NCBI GenBank assembly: GCA_964006375.1
Contig: OZ023268.1
Span: 83,091,835 to 83,155,834, forward strand
Origin: Tillus elongatus
Lineage: Eukaryota; Arthropoda; Insecta; Coleoptera; Cleridae
Direction: 5' to 3'
DNA length: 64,000 nucleotides
Both the position numbers and the translations under genes were made by a program. Below the pieces are notes generated by a model that was not told where the DNA came from, did no database searches, and saw only the letters and a program-made list of their open reading frames with translations. Every line of letters begins with the position of its first letter. Position 1 is the stretch's first letter. Of this stretch, positions 11,419-21,221 are shown piece after piece.

Positions 11419-14400
11419 ATGGCGGCGATCGGAAGTATGTCGGAATACAATAACGGAGAAGACTTCAACGTGTACGAAGAAAAACTATCCCAATATTGTA
11501 AGGCAAACAAGGTCGACAGCGATCTCAAAGTAGCCATGTTAATTAGCCTTATAGGTACACAGACATATAAAGTGCTACGAGATTTATGTTTCCCTACCTT
11601 GCCACAGGATAAAACATACGATGAACTATGTGCAATCCTAAAAAAGCAATTCAGCCCGTCAATCAACGTTTTCAGGGAAAGAATAGCGTTCTTTAAAGCT
11701 CAGCAAGTCAGTCACGAATCCTGTTGTGAGTGGTACGCGAGAATTAAGCGTTTGGCATCAAGTTGTAAGTTTGAACACTTAGTTGATACCCTGCGTGACA
11801 AATTCATTTGTGGCATGTTACCTGGACCAGTATTGGATCGTCTTGTAGAAGAGTCCCACACAAGGAAGATGGAAGAACTTCTAGAAATCGCCGTAGCCAG
11901 AGAAGCAACCATCTTAAATTCGTCCGAAAATTCAAATTCGGTCAACGCCAACAATGGAATCCATTATTACGGAAATCGGAAACAAGAGTCAGCGCCATCA
12001 AGTTCGAACTACAATTCAACGCATGACTGTAGCGGCGCCTCCAAACGTCAACTTCAAACGAACCAAAGATTTGACAACAACAATGGCGGACGAGAGCGAC
12101 AACAGCAGGATCACAGGAAAATGAAGTGTTCAACTTGTGGAAAAAAACACTTTGGCGAGTGTAAGTACGCCAATTACCGTTGTGTGAAGTGCGGTAAGAT
12201 AGGACATCTGGTAAGTGTATGTAAAAACTCTAATAAGGTGACCGTTAATAATGTTGATTATGAACAGGTCTCAGAAAATGAACTTCCAATTTATAATTTA
12301 GATATGTTCAGTTCAATTTCAGGCCCTATGCTAATTGCAGTTAAGTTAAATAATAAGACATTTTCTTTGGAGCTAGATTCGGGTTCTGCAGTATCAACTT
12401 TAAAATATGACTGTTTTAAGAAAAATTTCAATCATATTCCCCTCCACAATACAACCCTAACTTTTAAAGGTTACACTGGTGAGATGATTTTACCTGAAGG
12501 TTTTGTCAATCTCAAGGTAGAATATTTAAATAAGAGTGTAGTAATGAAATTTTTCGTAGTTAAAAATGCAACCACTGGTTTGCTAGGCCGTGATTTTATT
12601 TGTAAATTTAATTTGACACTAGTCCCTTCTATAAACTCGACCTGTATAAGCGAGTTAAAAGAGACATTGATCAAGCAGTTTCCAGAAGTTTTTGATGGAA
12701 AATTAGGGTGTTTTAAGTATGCAAAGATAAGCTTACATCTAAAGCCTGATGCGGTTCCGCATCATCATAAGCCCAAACCTGTCCCATTAGCGTTACAGCA
12801 CAAAATTGAACACGAGTTAAACCGCATGGAGAGCAACGGTATCATAACTCCCGTTATTTCTAGCCCCTGGTCATCATACACAGTACCTGTAATGCGTAAA
12901 AATGGAACAATACGTATTTGTGGCAGCTATATTAAATTAAACAAACAGCTAGAGTCATACTACTATCCATTGCCAAGCATTGATAGTCTCTTTGCAAAAC
13001 TGCATGGTTGCATTAAATTTTCAAAAATTGATCTAAGCGACGCTTACATGCAGTTTCAGCTAGATGAGAAATCAAAATGTTTAGCAACTATATCTACACA
13101 TAAAGGACTGTATATGATGAATCGGATGCCCTTTGGAATTAAGTGTGCAAGTTTTTATTTTCAAAAGTATATTGACCAGTTGTTCCAAGGAGCAAACAAC
13201 ATATTTACATTTCAAGATGATATCTTAATTGGACATCGGGAGCATGACAACCATTTAAAAGTACTTCAAAGCGTATTCAAAATATTGTCTGAAGCAGGAC
13301 TAAAGGTGAATATTGAAAAATGTAAATTTTTTGAAGACAAGGTATCTTATTTGGGGTTTGTTTTGTCTAAAGAAGGCATTTCCAAATGTGAAACCAAAAT
13401 TCGAGCCATCAAAGATGCTCCTAAACCAACAAATCTCACACAATTAAAGTCGTTTTTGGGTTTAGTTAATTTTTATTCGAGATATATACCTTTAGCTCAT
13501 TTAGCTGCTCCGTTATATAAGCCTTTAAAGAAGAACTCTCAATTCCACTGGTCTTCGGAATGTGAGAAAGCGTTTAGGCATATAAAAAGTCTGTTGTCAT
13601 CTGATCAAGTACTGGCATACTTTGATCCGAAGTTACCAATCTTTGTAACAACGGATGCATCTGAAAACGGCATTGCAGCAGTCCTAACTCATAGGATGCA
13701 TGACGGATCAGAAAAAATGGTCGCATGTGTCTCACGCACATACAGCAAAGCTGAACAAAACTATGCCACAGTACACAAAGAAAGTCTTGCGTGTTACTAT
13801 GGTGTAAGGAAATTTGAGCAATACCTGTATGGTGTGAAGTTCACACTTCGCACTGATCAAAAAGCACTTGTTTCTATTTTGAGCAATAAGAAAGACACTA
13901 ATCAGACATGTGCAAATCGTTTAAAAAGGTATGCCTTATACCTGTCTAATTTTGACTACGAAGTGGTTCACATAAGCGGAAATCAAAATATTATTGCGGA
14001 CTGTTTGTCAAGGTTGCCAGTTTCTGAATCTCTGCCAGAAGACACAGACTGGGAAGACCGTATCTATTTTATGGACTTCATGGGTCATACACCAATAAGT
14101 AACCAAACGGTAAAAACCCACACCGAGAATGATGGCATTCTACAAACCGTGATTCGTTGTGTAAAAAGTAATTGGCCTCGGGATATTATATCTGATTTGA
14201 AACCATTCTTTCACCGAAAACATCAATTGAATGTGATCAACAAATGTTTATTTTGGGGAGATAGAATAGTTATTCCTACCTCATTGCAGTCGTTAGTGCT
14301 AAGAGAACTGCACAATACTCACCAAGGGGTAGTGAGAATGAAATCTCTAGCCAGGCAGTATATGTGGTTTCCTGGGATTGATAAAAGAATCATGCATCAT

Positions 14401-14460
14401 GCACAAAGTGTTTACAGACACGTGCAGATCCACCGAAGCAATCAGTTCCCTGGCCCTTAG
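11419..14460 (+). CDS. LTR element gag-pol (capsid to integrase N-terminus)
   Basis: A 1013-codon ORF with a single fused gag-pol reading frame. The capsid-like region is about residues 1-180. Two CCHC-type knuckles lie around 238-267 (CSTCGKKHFGEC and CVKCGKIGHLVSVC). The aspartic protease motif L-D-S-G-S is at 319-323. The reverse transcriptase has FQDD at 598-601 in place of YxDD. RNase H has TTDAS at 744-748. The integrase zinc-binding His pair is at 965 and 968. The first ATG follows the leader at 11419. The frame ends early at 14460 because of a one-base shift around 14400, just where the CxxC half of the integrase zinc motif is expected. The rest continues in another frame from 14403. 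Confidence 0.9.
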   Translation: MAAIGSMSEYNNGEDFNVYEEKLSQYCKANKVDSDLKVAMLISLIGTQTYKVLRDLCFPTLPQDKTYDELCAILKKQFSPSINVFRERIAFFKAQQVSHESCCEWYARIKRLASSCKFEHLVDTLRDKFICGMLPGPVLDRLVEESHTRKMEELLEIAVAREATILNSSENSNSVNANNGIHYYGNRKQESAPSSSNYNSTHDCSGASKRQLQTNQRFDNNNGGRERQQQDHRKMKCSTCGKKHFGECKYANYRCVKCGKIGHLVSVCKNSNKVTVNNVDYEQVSENELPIYNLDMFSSISGPMLIAVKLNNKTFSLELDSGSAVSTLKYDCFKKNFNHIPLHNTTLTFKGYTGEMILPEGFVNLKVEYLNKSVVMKFFVVKNATTGLLGRDFICKFNLTLVPSINSTCISELKETLIKQFPEVFDGKLGCFKYAKISLHLKPDAVPHHHKPKPVPLALQHKIEHELNRMESNGIITPVISSPWSSYTVPVMRKNGTIRICGSYIKLNKQLESYYYPLPSIDSLFAKLHGCIKFSKIDLSDAYMQFQLDEKSKCLATISTHKGLYMMNRMPFGIKCASFYFQKYIDQLFQGANNIFTFQDDILIGHREHDNHLKVLQSVFKILSEAGLKVNIEKCKFFEDKVSYLGFVLSKEGISKCETKIRAIKDAPKPTNLTQLKSFLGLVNFYSRYIPLAHLAAPLYKPLKKNSQFHWSSECEKAFRHIKSLLSSDQVLAYFDPKLPIFVTTDASENGIAAVLTHRMHDGSEKMVACVSRTYSKAEQNYATVHKESLACYYGVRKFEQYLYGVKFTLRTDQKALVSILSNKKDTNQTCANRLKRYALYLSNFDYEVVHISGNQNIIADCLSRLPVSESLPEDTDWEDRIYFMDFMGHTPISNQTVKTHTENDGILQTVIRCVKSNWPRDIISDLKPFFHRKHQLNVINKCLFWGDRIVIPTSLQSLVLRELHNTHQGVVRMKSLARQYMWFPGIDKRIMHHAQSVYRHVQIHRSNQFPGP

Positions 14461-15482
14461 CCCAAAAGCCATTTGAGACTGTACACATAGACTTTTTCTC
14501 TGTATATAATAGAAGCTACTTAATCTTAATCAATTCATACTCAAAATGGATAGAAGTATACCCAATGAATGACATGACTTCTGACAACACCATAGCAGCG
14601 CTGCGAAATTGTTTCACAAGGTTTGGTCTTCCTAATACTGTCGTATCTGATAATGGACCCTCACTAGTGTCCAACCAGATGCAGAATTTTTATAAAAACA
14701 ATGGAATTAGTCATATAACAATTTCTCCGTTTAATCCCCAGAGTAATGGGTTAGCGGAAAATGCGGTTCGCATTATAAAACATAAGTTGACAACAGAGAT
14801 AGCCAATCTGAAAAGAGCAACGAACGAAGTAGACACAATATTAAGTAGGATATTGTTTATGTACCGATCTACTCCTCATGCAACAACTAAGGTATCACCA
14901 CCTGAACTTATGCTGGGTAGAAAACTAAGGACAAGATTAGATCTACTTAGAGATCTACCCGTGCCACAGCCACAAAGTGATCATACAAAACTTCGAAGAG
15001 CGCACTTGCCTGGAAAAATTGTAATGGTCAGGGATTATCGAGTACAGAATAAAAAAGGGTGGGCCTTAGCAACTGTGGTTAAGCGTATTGGTGGAGCAGT
15101 TTATATTTGTAGGACAAATGAAGGCCATGTCTGGAAAAGGCATGTCAACCAGATAATAAGTACTGAAATAGATCCTGTCTCTTTTAACCGAGCATACCCT
15201 AATCTTAGTATTAATGTAGATAAATCTAGTACAACAATTGTAAATAGCTGTAATAAAAACATTGTAGAGAATAGTGTAAGTCCTCAGGCTAGTGCTCCAG
15301 ACCCACCAAATGAAGTCGCGAGCGACACTACGGATGGTTGTAATGTAGACATAAGTAGTTCTAAGGAATACACTCACAAGGAACTATTGGAAATCATAGG
15401 TTTACCCCATGATTATTGTAAGTCAAAGCCAATTCGCCCTAAGCGAAATATTAAACCACCCCTAAGGTATGGTCATGACTAG
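14403..15482 (+). CDS. LTR element integrase catalytic part (frameshifted continuation)
   Basis: An open frame of 359 codons plus stop, overlapping the gag-pol ORF end. It carries the rest of the integrase: the CxxC side of the zinc motif, then the catalytic core with Asp near 14491 (HIDFF), Asp near 14649 (SDNGPS) and Glu near 14757 (NGLAEN). A C-terminal basic domain follows, ending RPKRNIKPPLRYG, with no chromodomain visible. The first ATG in this frame is 14565, but the domain clearly starts upstream, so the break is a mutation rather than a separate gene. Confidence 0.88.
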   Translation, partial: TKCLQTRADPPKQSVPWPLAQKPFETVHIDFFSVYNRSYLILINSYSKWIEVYPMNDMTSDNTIAALRNCFTRFGLPNTVVSDNGPSLVSNQMQNFYKNNGISHITISPFNPQSNGLAENAVRIIKHKLTTEIANLKRATNEVDTILSRILFMYRSTPHATTKVSPPELMLGRKLRTRLDLLRDLPVPQPQSDHTKLRRAHLPGKIVMVRDYRVQNKKGWALATVVKRIGGAVYICRTNEGHVWKRHVNQIISTEIDPVSFNRAYPNLSINVDKSSTTIVNSCNKNIVENSVSPQASAPDPPNEVASDTTDGCNVDISSSKEYTHKELLEIIGLPHDYCKSKPIRPKRNIKPPLRYGHD

Positions 15483-15526
15483 AATTTTATGTAACTGAAA
15501 TAATTTCAAATTTAAAGGGAGAGATG

Positions 15527-15741
15527 TGACATGTATGTGAATGTCAGTTGTCATATGTACGAGCATGCGCCCTCCAGCGCAGCGTCGACGCATTGTCACA
15601 GCTCGACCATCGCCACTTGCTACCTAGCTGACGGTAAGTCAACATCGTCATTATCATCAAGTTGTTATTCTGTGTTAATAAATAGTTAGTTATTAAACCA
15701 GTGTTATTAATCCTTGCACAAACCCACTTGCAGACGTATCA
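15527..15741 (+). repeat. 3' LTR with preceding polypurine tract
   Basis: Copy of the 215-bp LTR. It is preceded by the purine-rich run AAAGGGAGAGA (15514-15524), the expected plus-strand primer. It is followed directly by the target duplication AAAAG. Confidence 0.93.
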
Positions 15742-15803
15742 AAAAGAAACTATTTTAGAATCATTTTTATACAGACTTGGCTTGGATTTATTTACTTTTT
15801 TAC

Positions 15804-15827
15804 TATATTATGCGAGCGCATAATATA
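15804..15827. repeat. Perfect 11-bp-stem hairpin
   Basis: TATATTATGCG (15804-15814) is followed by a two-base AG loop and the exact reverse complement CGCATAATATA (15817-15827). Confidence 0.8.
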
Positions 15828-15953
15828 TCTACGCTGCGCTAAAACTGTATTTAGGGCCGTTTATAAAGCTACAAATATGGTGTATTTTAATAACTGATTG
15901 AATCCCCCAGTTAAATAACAATCACCTGGCAAAATTTTAATTTCATGTCTGTA

Positions 15954-16112
15954 ATTTTCCATAATTACGGCCGAGATTTCACGATTGTTGGTTCGAGTAT
16001 ATGTTTTATGCCTGGTATATATTTAGTTTGGTCATTTTCCATAATTGCGGCCGAGATGTCACGATTGTTGGTTCGCGTAGTATGTTTTATGCCTGGTATA
16101 TATTTAGTTTGT
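15954..16112. repeat. Two tandem copies of an 80-bp unit
   Basis: 15954-16033 and 16034-16112 both begin ATTTTCCATAATT and end TATATTTAGTTTG, with about five differences. The spacing is 80 bp. I see no coding meaning beyond chance. Confidence 0.85.
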
Positions 16113-16889
16113 TGTATGAATCAATCTACGCGTGGCAGTTAACTACTCTGTCTGTCAGGCATTAGACTTTAACCACTAAGTCGTCTCAACGCATGTCTTT
16201 GGGATTTTATTTCTCATTTGGAGAAAACTCTAAATATTGTGTTCCAAATTACTTAAAATTCACAACATAGGTTTAGTTGCACTATTTCTAGCCACATGTA
16301 AAGTATCATTCAAGTTACTCTGATACTCTGGCGTTTTCAAAAATATTATTTTATATTTTTGGGAGCAAAAATGTTCATTATAGCTGATATACGAACTCGT
16401 CCGCAATGAAGATATGTGCCAAGTTTCGTTAAAATCAGCTCAGTATTTTTTGAGTTATCGCTAAACACTTTTTTGTTTTTGGAAAAACCAGTTCGATTAG
16501 GCTGACTAAAACCAAATCATCTAGGCGATTAACTAGGAAACAATACCTGCCACGTTTATAATTTGGCAGATACGTTCTTTTTATAAACATGAATTATTTT
16601 TTTCTGGAAAGCTTTTGTAACTTTATTGAAATTTCTAATACAAATTCCTTTTAAAGAGACTAACAGTACCTAGAGTCACCAAATTTTAATTTTTTAGCGT
16701 CACAGAAAATTGAGTTTTGGGCATTATTTTTTTTCAAAAGGAGCTAGAAGACAAGATTTGAATATTTTTTAAGATAATATAAAGAGAGAAATTCTCCCAA
16801 TGAGCTTGTATTGGGACCCCTAAGCCCGATCTTCCACCTCTGTTTACATTAAAGGTATTACTTTTAATAGTAATATACCGTAATAATAG

Positions 16890-16950
16890 TGTTAAATTCT
16901 TATGAAAATTCACTATTATAACGCGTTTGCTGCGTCCCGAAATTTTATTA
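16890..16950 (+). repeat. Terminal fragment of the (TA)n-core repeat family
   Basis: Reads GAAAATTCACTATTATAACG followed by CGTTTGCTGCGTCCCGAAATTTT. This matches the terminus of the family described at 43742-45086. The rest of the copy is too diverged to delimit. Confidence 0.6.
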
Positions 16951-17040
16951 TGTTCAGCTATGCCAGTTTTTACGTTGTGTTCCTGAGTACCAATACACAC
17001 CGCACTACAACTGAATAAGATAATAGGATATTTTTTTTTA

Positions 17041-18300
17041 AATTCAACGACACATCACGAGGGCTTACAGCCTAAATACTATCGTACCGTGGGTGTTGAC
17101 AAGGAGGAAAAAGGCAACTTGTTAATTCTGGACTTGAAGGTTTGGAGGTTCGGAAGAAGAGGAAAAACATGTGCCGGCAAGGAATTCCATAACTTGGAAG
17201 TCCTCGGGACAAAAGAGCGGGCATAACAAGATGTTCTATGTCTGGTGACCTGGACAGTAAAAGGCTGCATTCGCTCTGTTCCCCTGGTAGATCTGTTGGA
17301 TGCAGTAGGTGGAGGAACTATGAAAGAAAGCTCCTCTGAGCAGTGCCCGTGCAGATATCTATAAAAGAGAGAGAGGTCACCAACGGCACGTCGGTGGGCA
17401 AGGGATGGCAGTCTTTGGGTGAGGGTAGGGTCACCGATCAGACGTATAGAGTCCAGGATAGCGAGTGTAGAAGCGGCAGCAGCACCCCAGATGTGGGAGC
17501 AGTATTCGAGGTTTGGTCTTATTTGTAAGTATATAAAGTATAGAGATTAGCTGGTGAAAAGTATTTGCGAGCCCGGAAGAGGAAACCTAATTTCTTAGCA
17601 GCCGCTTCTGCAATTGATGTGATATGTTGGTGCCAATTGAGATTTTGATCCACAGAGATCCAACACGTGAAAAGGACTCATTACTTTGAATAACTTGGTT
17701 GTTTATTGTGATGGGTCTAGGGCTGGTGTATCTCTTATGAGAAAGAAAGCAAGACTGTGATTTGGTGGGGTTGAATTGTACAAGATTTCTACTTCCCCAG
17801 TCTAATATTTTTAGGAGATCCACGGAGAAAGAACCCTCCATGAGTCTTCGATCCTCATCTAGTTGGGCTAAAGAGACAGGTTTAGAGTATTGTATATTGG
17901 AGTGGAGGGTGCTGTCGTCCGCGTAACTGTGAACTGGGTTGGATGTGCTAGAGAGGAGGTCATTGATGTGGAGAAGAAACAAAGTAGAGGCTAAAGCTGA
18001 ACCTTGAGGAACTCCTGCATTGATTGGATACAGTTTAGAGGAATGTCCATCCACGACAACAGAAATGCTCCGGTTGGAGAGGAAATTTGCTGTCCACGTA
18101 CAGAGTTTTGGTGGTAGGCCATAGGCCGGTAGTTTATTAAGCAGCGCTGCGTGCCAGACTTGGTCCAGTGCGTTGGATATGTCTAGAGCGACAATCTGGG
18201 ATTCGACGTGTTGTTCCATAGACTTGTTCCAAAAATGGGTGACAAAGGAAAGGAGGTCGGCAGTTGATATGCGCTGACGGAATCCATACTACCTGTCGTG
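17041..18300 (-). pseudogene. LINE copy 1 C-terminal RT and thumb
   Basis: 17587-18219 encodes the RT palm: ALDISNALDQVWHAALL, AGVPQGSALASTLFLLHIND, then the catalytic SYADDSTLH (YADD near 17930). It ends early by frameshift. The C-terminal piece, 17079-17270, reads SFVPRTSKLWNSLPAHVFP, a hallmark of CR1/L2-like LINE C-termini. The catalytic aspartates are intact here, unlike copy 2, but the upstream stop and several frameshifts make the copy non-functional. Confidence 0.8.
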
Positions 18301-18324
18301 GATTAGACTGTGTTTTTCAAGAAA

Positions 18325-20028
18325 TTATAGTAATTCGGTGTTTATATACTTTTCCATCACTTTAGAGATGACTGAAAGGAGAGAAATAGGCCTGTAGTTG
18401 CTAGGAAGCGCTTTCGATCCTTTCTTGGGGACGGGTTGTACTCTAGCAGTTTTCCAGTTACTAGGGAATATGCTTATATTGTAAGATGTCTGAAACAAAC
18501 GAGTCAGGACAGGAGCAAGATCTGGTGCGCATTTTTTGAGAACAATTGCTGGGATCTCGTCAAGGCCAGAGGCTTTCCTGGTATTAAGAGAAGAGGGCAT
18601 ATTTCGTACCTTTCTAGTTTTGAAAATGATATCCGTCATTTTATGTGCGACATTGGGGACTGTTGGTGGTTGAACATTTGAAGGTGGGTTGAGAGTAGAA
18701 TTGCCGGCGAACAACGAGGCAAAAAGTTCAGCCTTGCCTAGGGCGGTAGAAACAATTTCATCCCCTGAGACAAGAGGTGGGAACGTGCTCTTGCAGAAAT
18801 TATTCCCAATAGATTTAGCAAGAGTCCAGAAGGATTTGCTGCCGCTGGAGCTTAAGAGGACTTTGTTTTTGATATGGTTATTAAACGAGTTTTTTGCCTC
18901 AGAAAGAATGCGGACGTAGCGGTTTCTTGCGTCGTTAAATGCTTGACGGTTTTCTTGACTGGGATTGTGTAGAAGCTTTTTGTGAGCTTTGACCTTTTCA
19001 AGTCTGGCCTTATCACAGGATTTAGAGAACCAGGGCTTTTGAGTGGCTGTAGAGGTTTTCTGTGTACGTGGAATAAATAATTCCATGCCAGCTTGGATAA
19101 TTTCGGTGACGTTTTGTAAGATATCAGAGGGGTCAGGATGAGAGAATCAGACAGACGTCGATGGAAATGAGGCAAAGTAATCTCGCATTTCGTCCCAGTT
19201 CGCGGAATTGTAGTGCCAAACGATACGTGGGTGTGATGACTGTGTGACCTCGGGTTGCATTGCACAGGAAGCAGTGACAATGCCGTGGTCTGAGCGCCTC
19301 AGGGGGGCGGTGACTGATATCTTATAGCAGTCAGGATTTGTAGTAAGAAGGAGATCCAATGGATTTGAGCTGTGTGTTGGGATGCGAGGAAAGTAAGTAG
19401 GTTGCTGGACCATATTGGCTAAAGAATTGCTGACTGCAAAGGCCTCCGCTGCTCTTCCTTGTGGATCGGTTTTTGAAGATCCTAGCCATTCCTTATTATG
19501 GACATTGAAGTCACCAAGAATAGTGACCTCGGAGGAAGGATATTCAGAAATCAGATGGTCGGTTTTTTCAGAAAGGTAGTCAAAGAGCTGGACAAAGTTG
19601 TTGTCAGAAGGTGACCGGTAAATACAACAGATGAATTTAGTTGCAGCCCTGAGAGAGAGTTTTATCCATAGTATGTCTTTTCTTCCAGCTTCTAAATTGG
19701 GGAGTCTGGTGCAGGGTAGATTGCTACGAACGTACGCGCACACGCCTCCACGCAATATAAAAGAAGTAAGGAGCTCATACCCCGGGAAATTAAGGTGATT
19801 AGTGGCTGTTTTGGCACTGATTTGAGTTTCGGTCAGAAAGAGGAGTTGGGGCCGATTAGCCTGGAGGAAATGGTGGACAGAGTTCAGGTTAGAATTTAGG
19901 CCACATATATTCGAGAAGGATATTGTAAATCTCGATGCTGGCGCCCCCTGTACACCCCTCTCCCGGAGATCCGAATGGAGGGGTATTTTACCTCCGGAAT
20001 CTTTTGTACAAGGAGGAGCCATCATCAT
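18325..20028 (-). pseudogene. LINE copy 1 endonuclease and N-terminal RT
   Basis: The frame 20028-19147 encodes an AP-endonuclease-like domain: ISFSNICGLNSNL at the start, LLFLTETQISAKT, then VTILGDFNVHN and LRRSDHGIVTASC, which carry the expected Asp/Asn and Ser-Asp-His residues. A frameshift near 19130 leads into 19086-18325, which holds the linker and RT fingers (ASGLDEIPAIVLKKCAPDLAPVLTRLF, written here as its first 20 residues ASGLDEIPAIVLKKCAPDLA) ending NYRPISLLSVISKVMEKYIN. Just after this, an in-frame TAG interrupts the conserved HDRQYGFRQ-type block. Copy 2 carries the same TAG. Confidence 0.8.
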
Positions 20029-20300
20029 TTTTGTTTATAAGGGAAACCGACTCATACATCAGAACCGGAAACGTCCGTTGGGACTTCACCGGCCCCTTGA
20101 TGTAAGGGGTGGTACCTCCTTGGGCATCTGGGGTATACATCTGATGTGAGACCTGTGGTTACCTACCTGTAAATGTTGCCTTCTAGACAACACTTGTGTC
20201 AAATTCTTTAGAACTCAGAGAAAAATAGTTTTCATTACTAGAGGAAAATGCCCTAATCCGGGCCTCCCTCTTAAAGCGGGCATATCAGTCGCGAGACCAG

Positions 20301-20769
20301 CACAAAGCTATCATCTATCGGAATCACTTGAAATTGATGGTTTCTTATATGTCCGCATCATGAGTCCTGCGGCTTTCATTCGGTATCTTTACTTGTACCG
20401 ATGTGTCGCATGTTTCCCATGTTTAAATACAAAGTTATTTCGTACCTGTGTTTACACTGAAATATTGACGCTGATTTTTTCGGCAGTGTAGTGTGAAAGC
20501 ATTACCGAAAAAATCATATTCTTAAAGGATATTGTGAGAGCAATATGTTTATCATATCGCAATTTAGTTTGCATGCCCAGCCAAAAAGTAACTTGTGAGA
20601 TCTCGAAAAATGACCACGTTGGTGCGTAACTCGGGTCCCCTCAAGGTTTCTAAAGCGAGCCCCCTATTTTGTAATGTAAAATATCCTCCATTGGGTTCAT
20701 ATAATGGAAATCTCTCTTTGGAATGTTGCTGCACGTAACAAGCAAGTTAAAATCCTGATCATCAGCAAA
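20301..20769. other. Spacer between LINE copies, 5' part
   Basis: No ORF recognised. It lies between the 5' end of LINE copy 1 and the pogo-like N-terminal fragment, and may be the pogo-like element's upstream region. Confidence 0.3.
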
Positions 20770-21210
20770 ATGGCGAAAGCGATTAATGTTTTTCGGGAAA
20801 AAAGTTGGGCTTGAAAAAAGCAAATAGAAGATGCAACGTGCCTAAGACGAAGCTTTAAAGATTGGCAAAAGGACTATATGGAAGATGGATTGGTGAGTGA
20901 CTGCTTAGCTATGAAAGCGTCATTTTTTGGGATTAATCGTGTAGACTTGCAAAGAATATCTCTACAGTTAGCTGAAAGAAATCATTTTAAACATCTCCTC
21001 AGCAATGAAATCTCGTGGGAAAATGGGTAAAACTGTATCTCCAACGCCACAAAACAAAATTGTCTAAAAGAAAGCACACAGGTTAATCCTATTTTAGAGC
21101 CTTGGGGTTCAGCAAAGACAACACTGAGTAAGTTCTCAAGTTGTTTGAACACATCTATGAAAAAAGCAATACAGTCTCAGGTAGGTGGTAGTGGAATTTT
21201 CCTTTACGTG
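20770..21210 (+). pseudogene. Pogo/Tigger-like transposase, N-terminal DNA-binding part
   Basis: Plus-strand frames read as a CENP-B-type helix-turn-helix region: KMAKAINVFREKSWA, an IEDATCLRRSFKDW-like block, then LQRISLQLAERNHFKH followed by a FSNEISWENG-like block. The latter corresponds to the LAYQLAE...HPF region of pogo-superfamily transposases. Stops interrupt it. The catalytic half appears again at 24060, after LINE copy 2, so the LINE probably split this gene. Confidence 0.55.
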
Positions 21211-21221
21211 ATAGTCAATAG

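Larger units (their letters stand above)
10943..15741 (+). mobile_element. Ty3/gypsy-type LTR retrotransposon, young, one frameshift
   Basis: A 4.8-kb element bounded by 215-bp direct LTRs that start TG and end CA and differ at one base. It has a perfect 5-bp target duplication, AAAAG (10938-10942 and 15742-15746). The domain order gag, zinc knuckle, protease, RT, RNase H, integrase is that of Ty3/gypsy elements. There is no envelope-like ORF downstream. A single frameshift near 14400 splits the polyprotein. The near-identical LTRs show recent insertion. It sits in a transporter intron, antisense to the gene. Confidence 0.95.
15742..17040. other. Intronic sequence with small repeats
   Basis: No coding sequence supported. 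It contains the hairpin at 15804-15827, an 80-bp tandem duplication at 15954-16112, and weak traces of the (TA)n-core repeat family around 16370-16960. These traces include GAGTTATCG-type and CTGCGTCCCGAAATTTT-type motifs. Confidence 0.4.
17041..20300 (-). mobile_element. LINE copy 1 (endonuclease plus RT), minus strand
   Basis: A nearly full-length non-LTR retrotransposon of CR1/L2/jockey-like type. From its 5' end on the minus strand it holds about 270 bp of probable 5' UTR (20300-20029), an endonuclease region, a reverse transcriptase and a C-terminal region. The 3' end reads GTGATGTGTCGTTGAATTT followed by an A-rich tail (the T run at 17031-17039). The broken ORFs are given separately. 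The same element recurs inverted at 21222-24050. I recognise the superfamily but not the exact clade. Confidence 0.85.
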
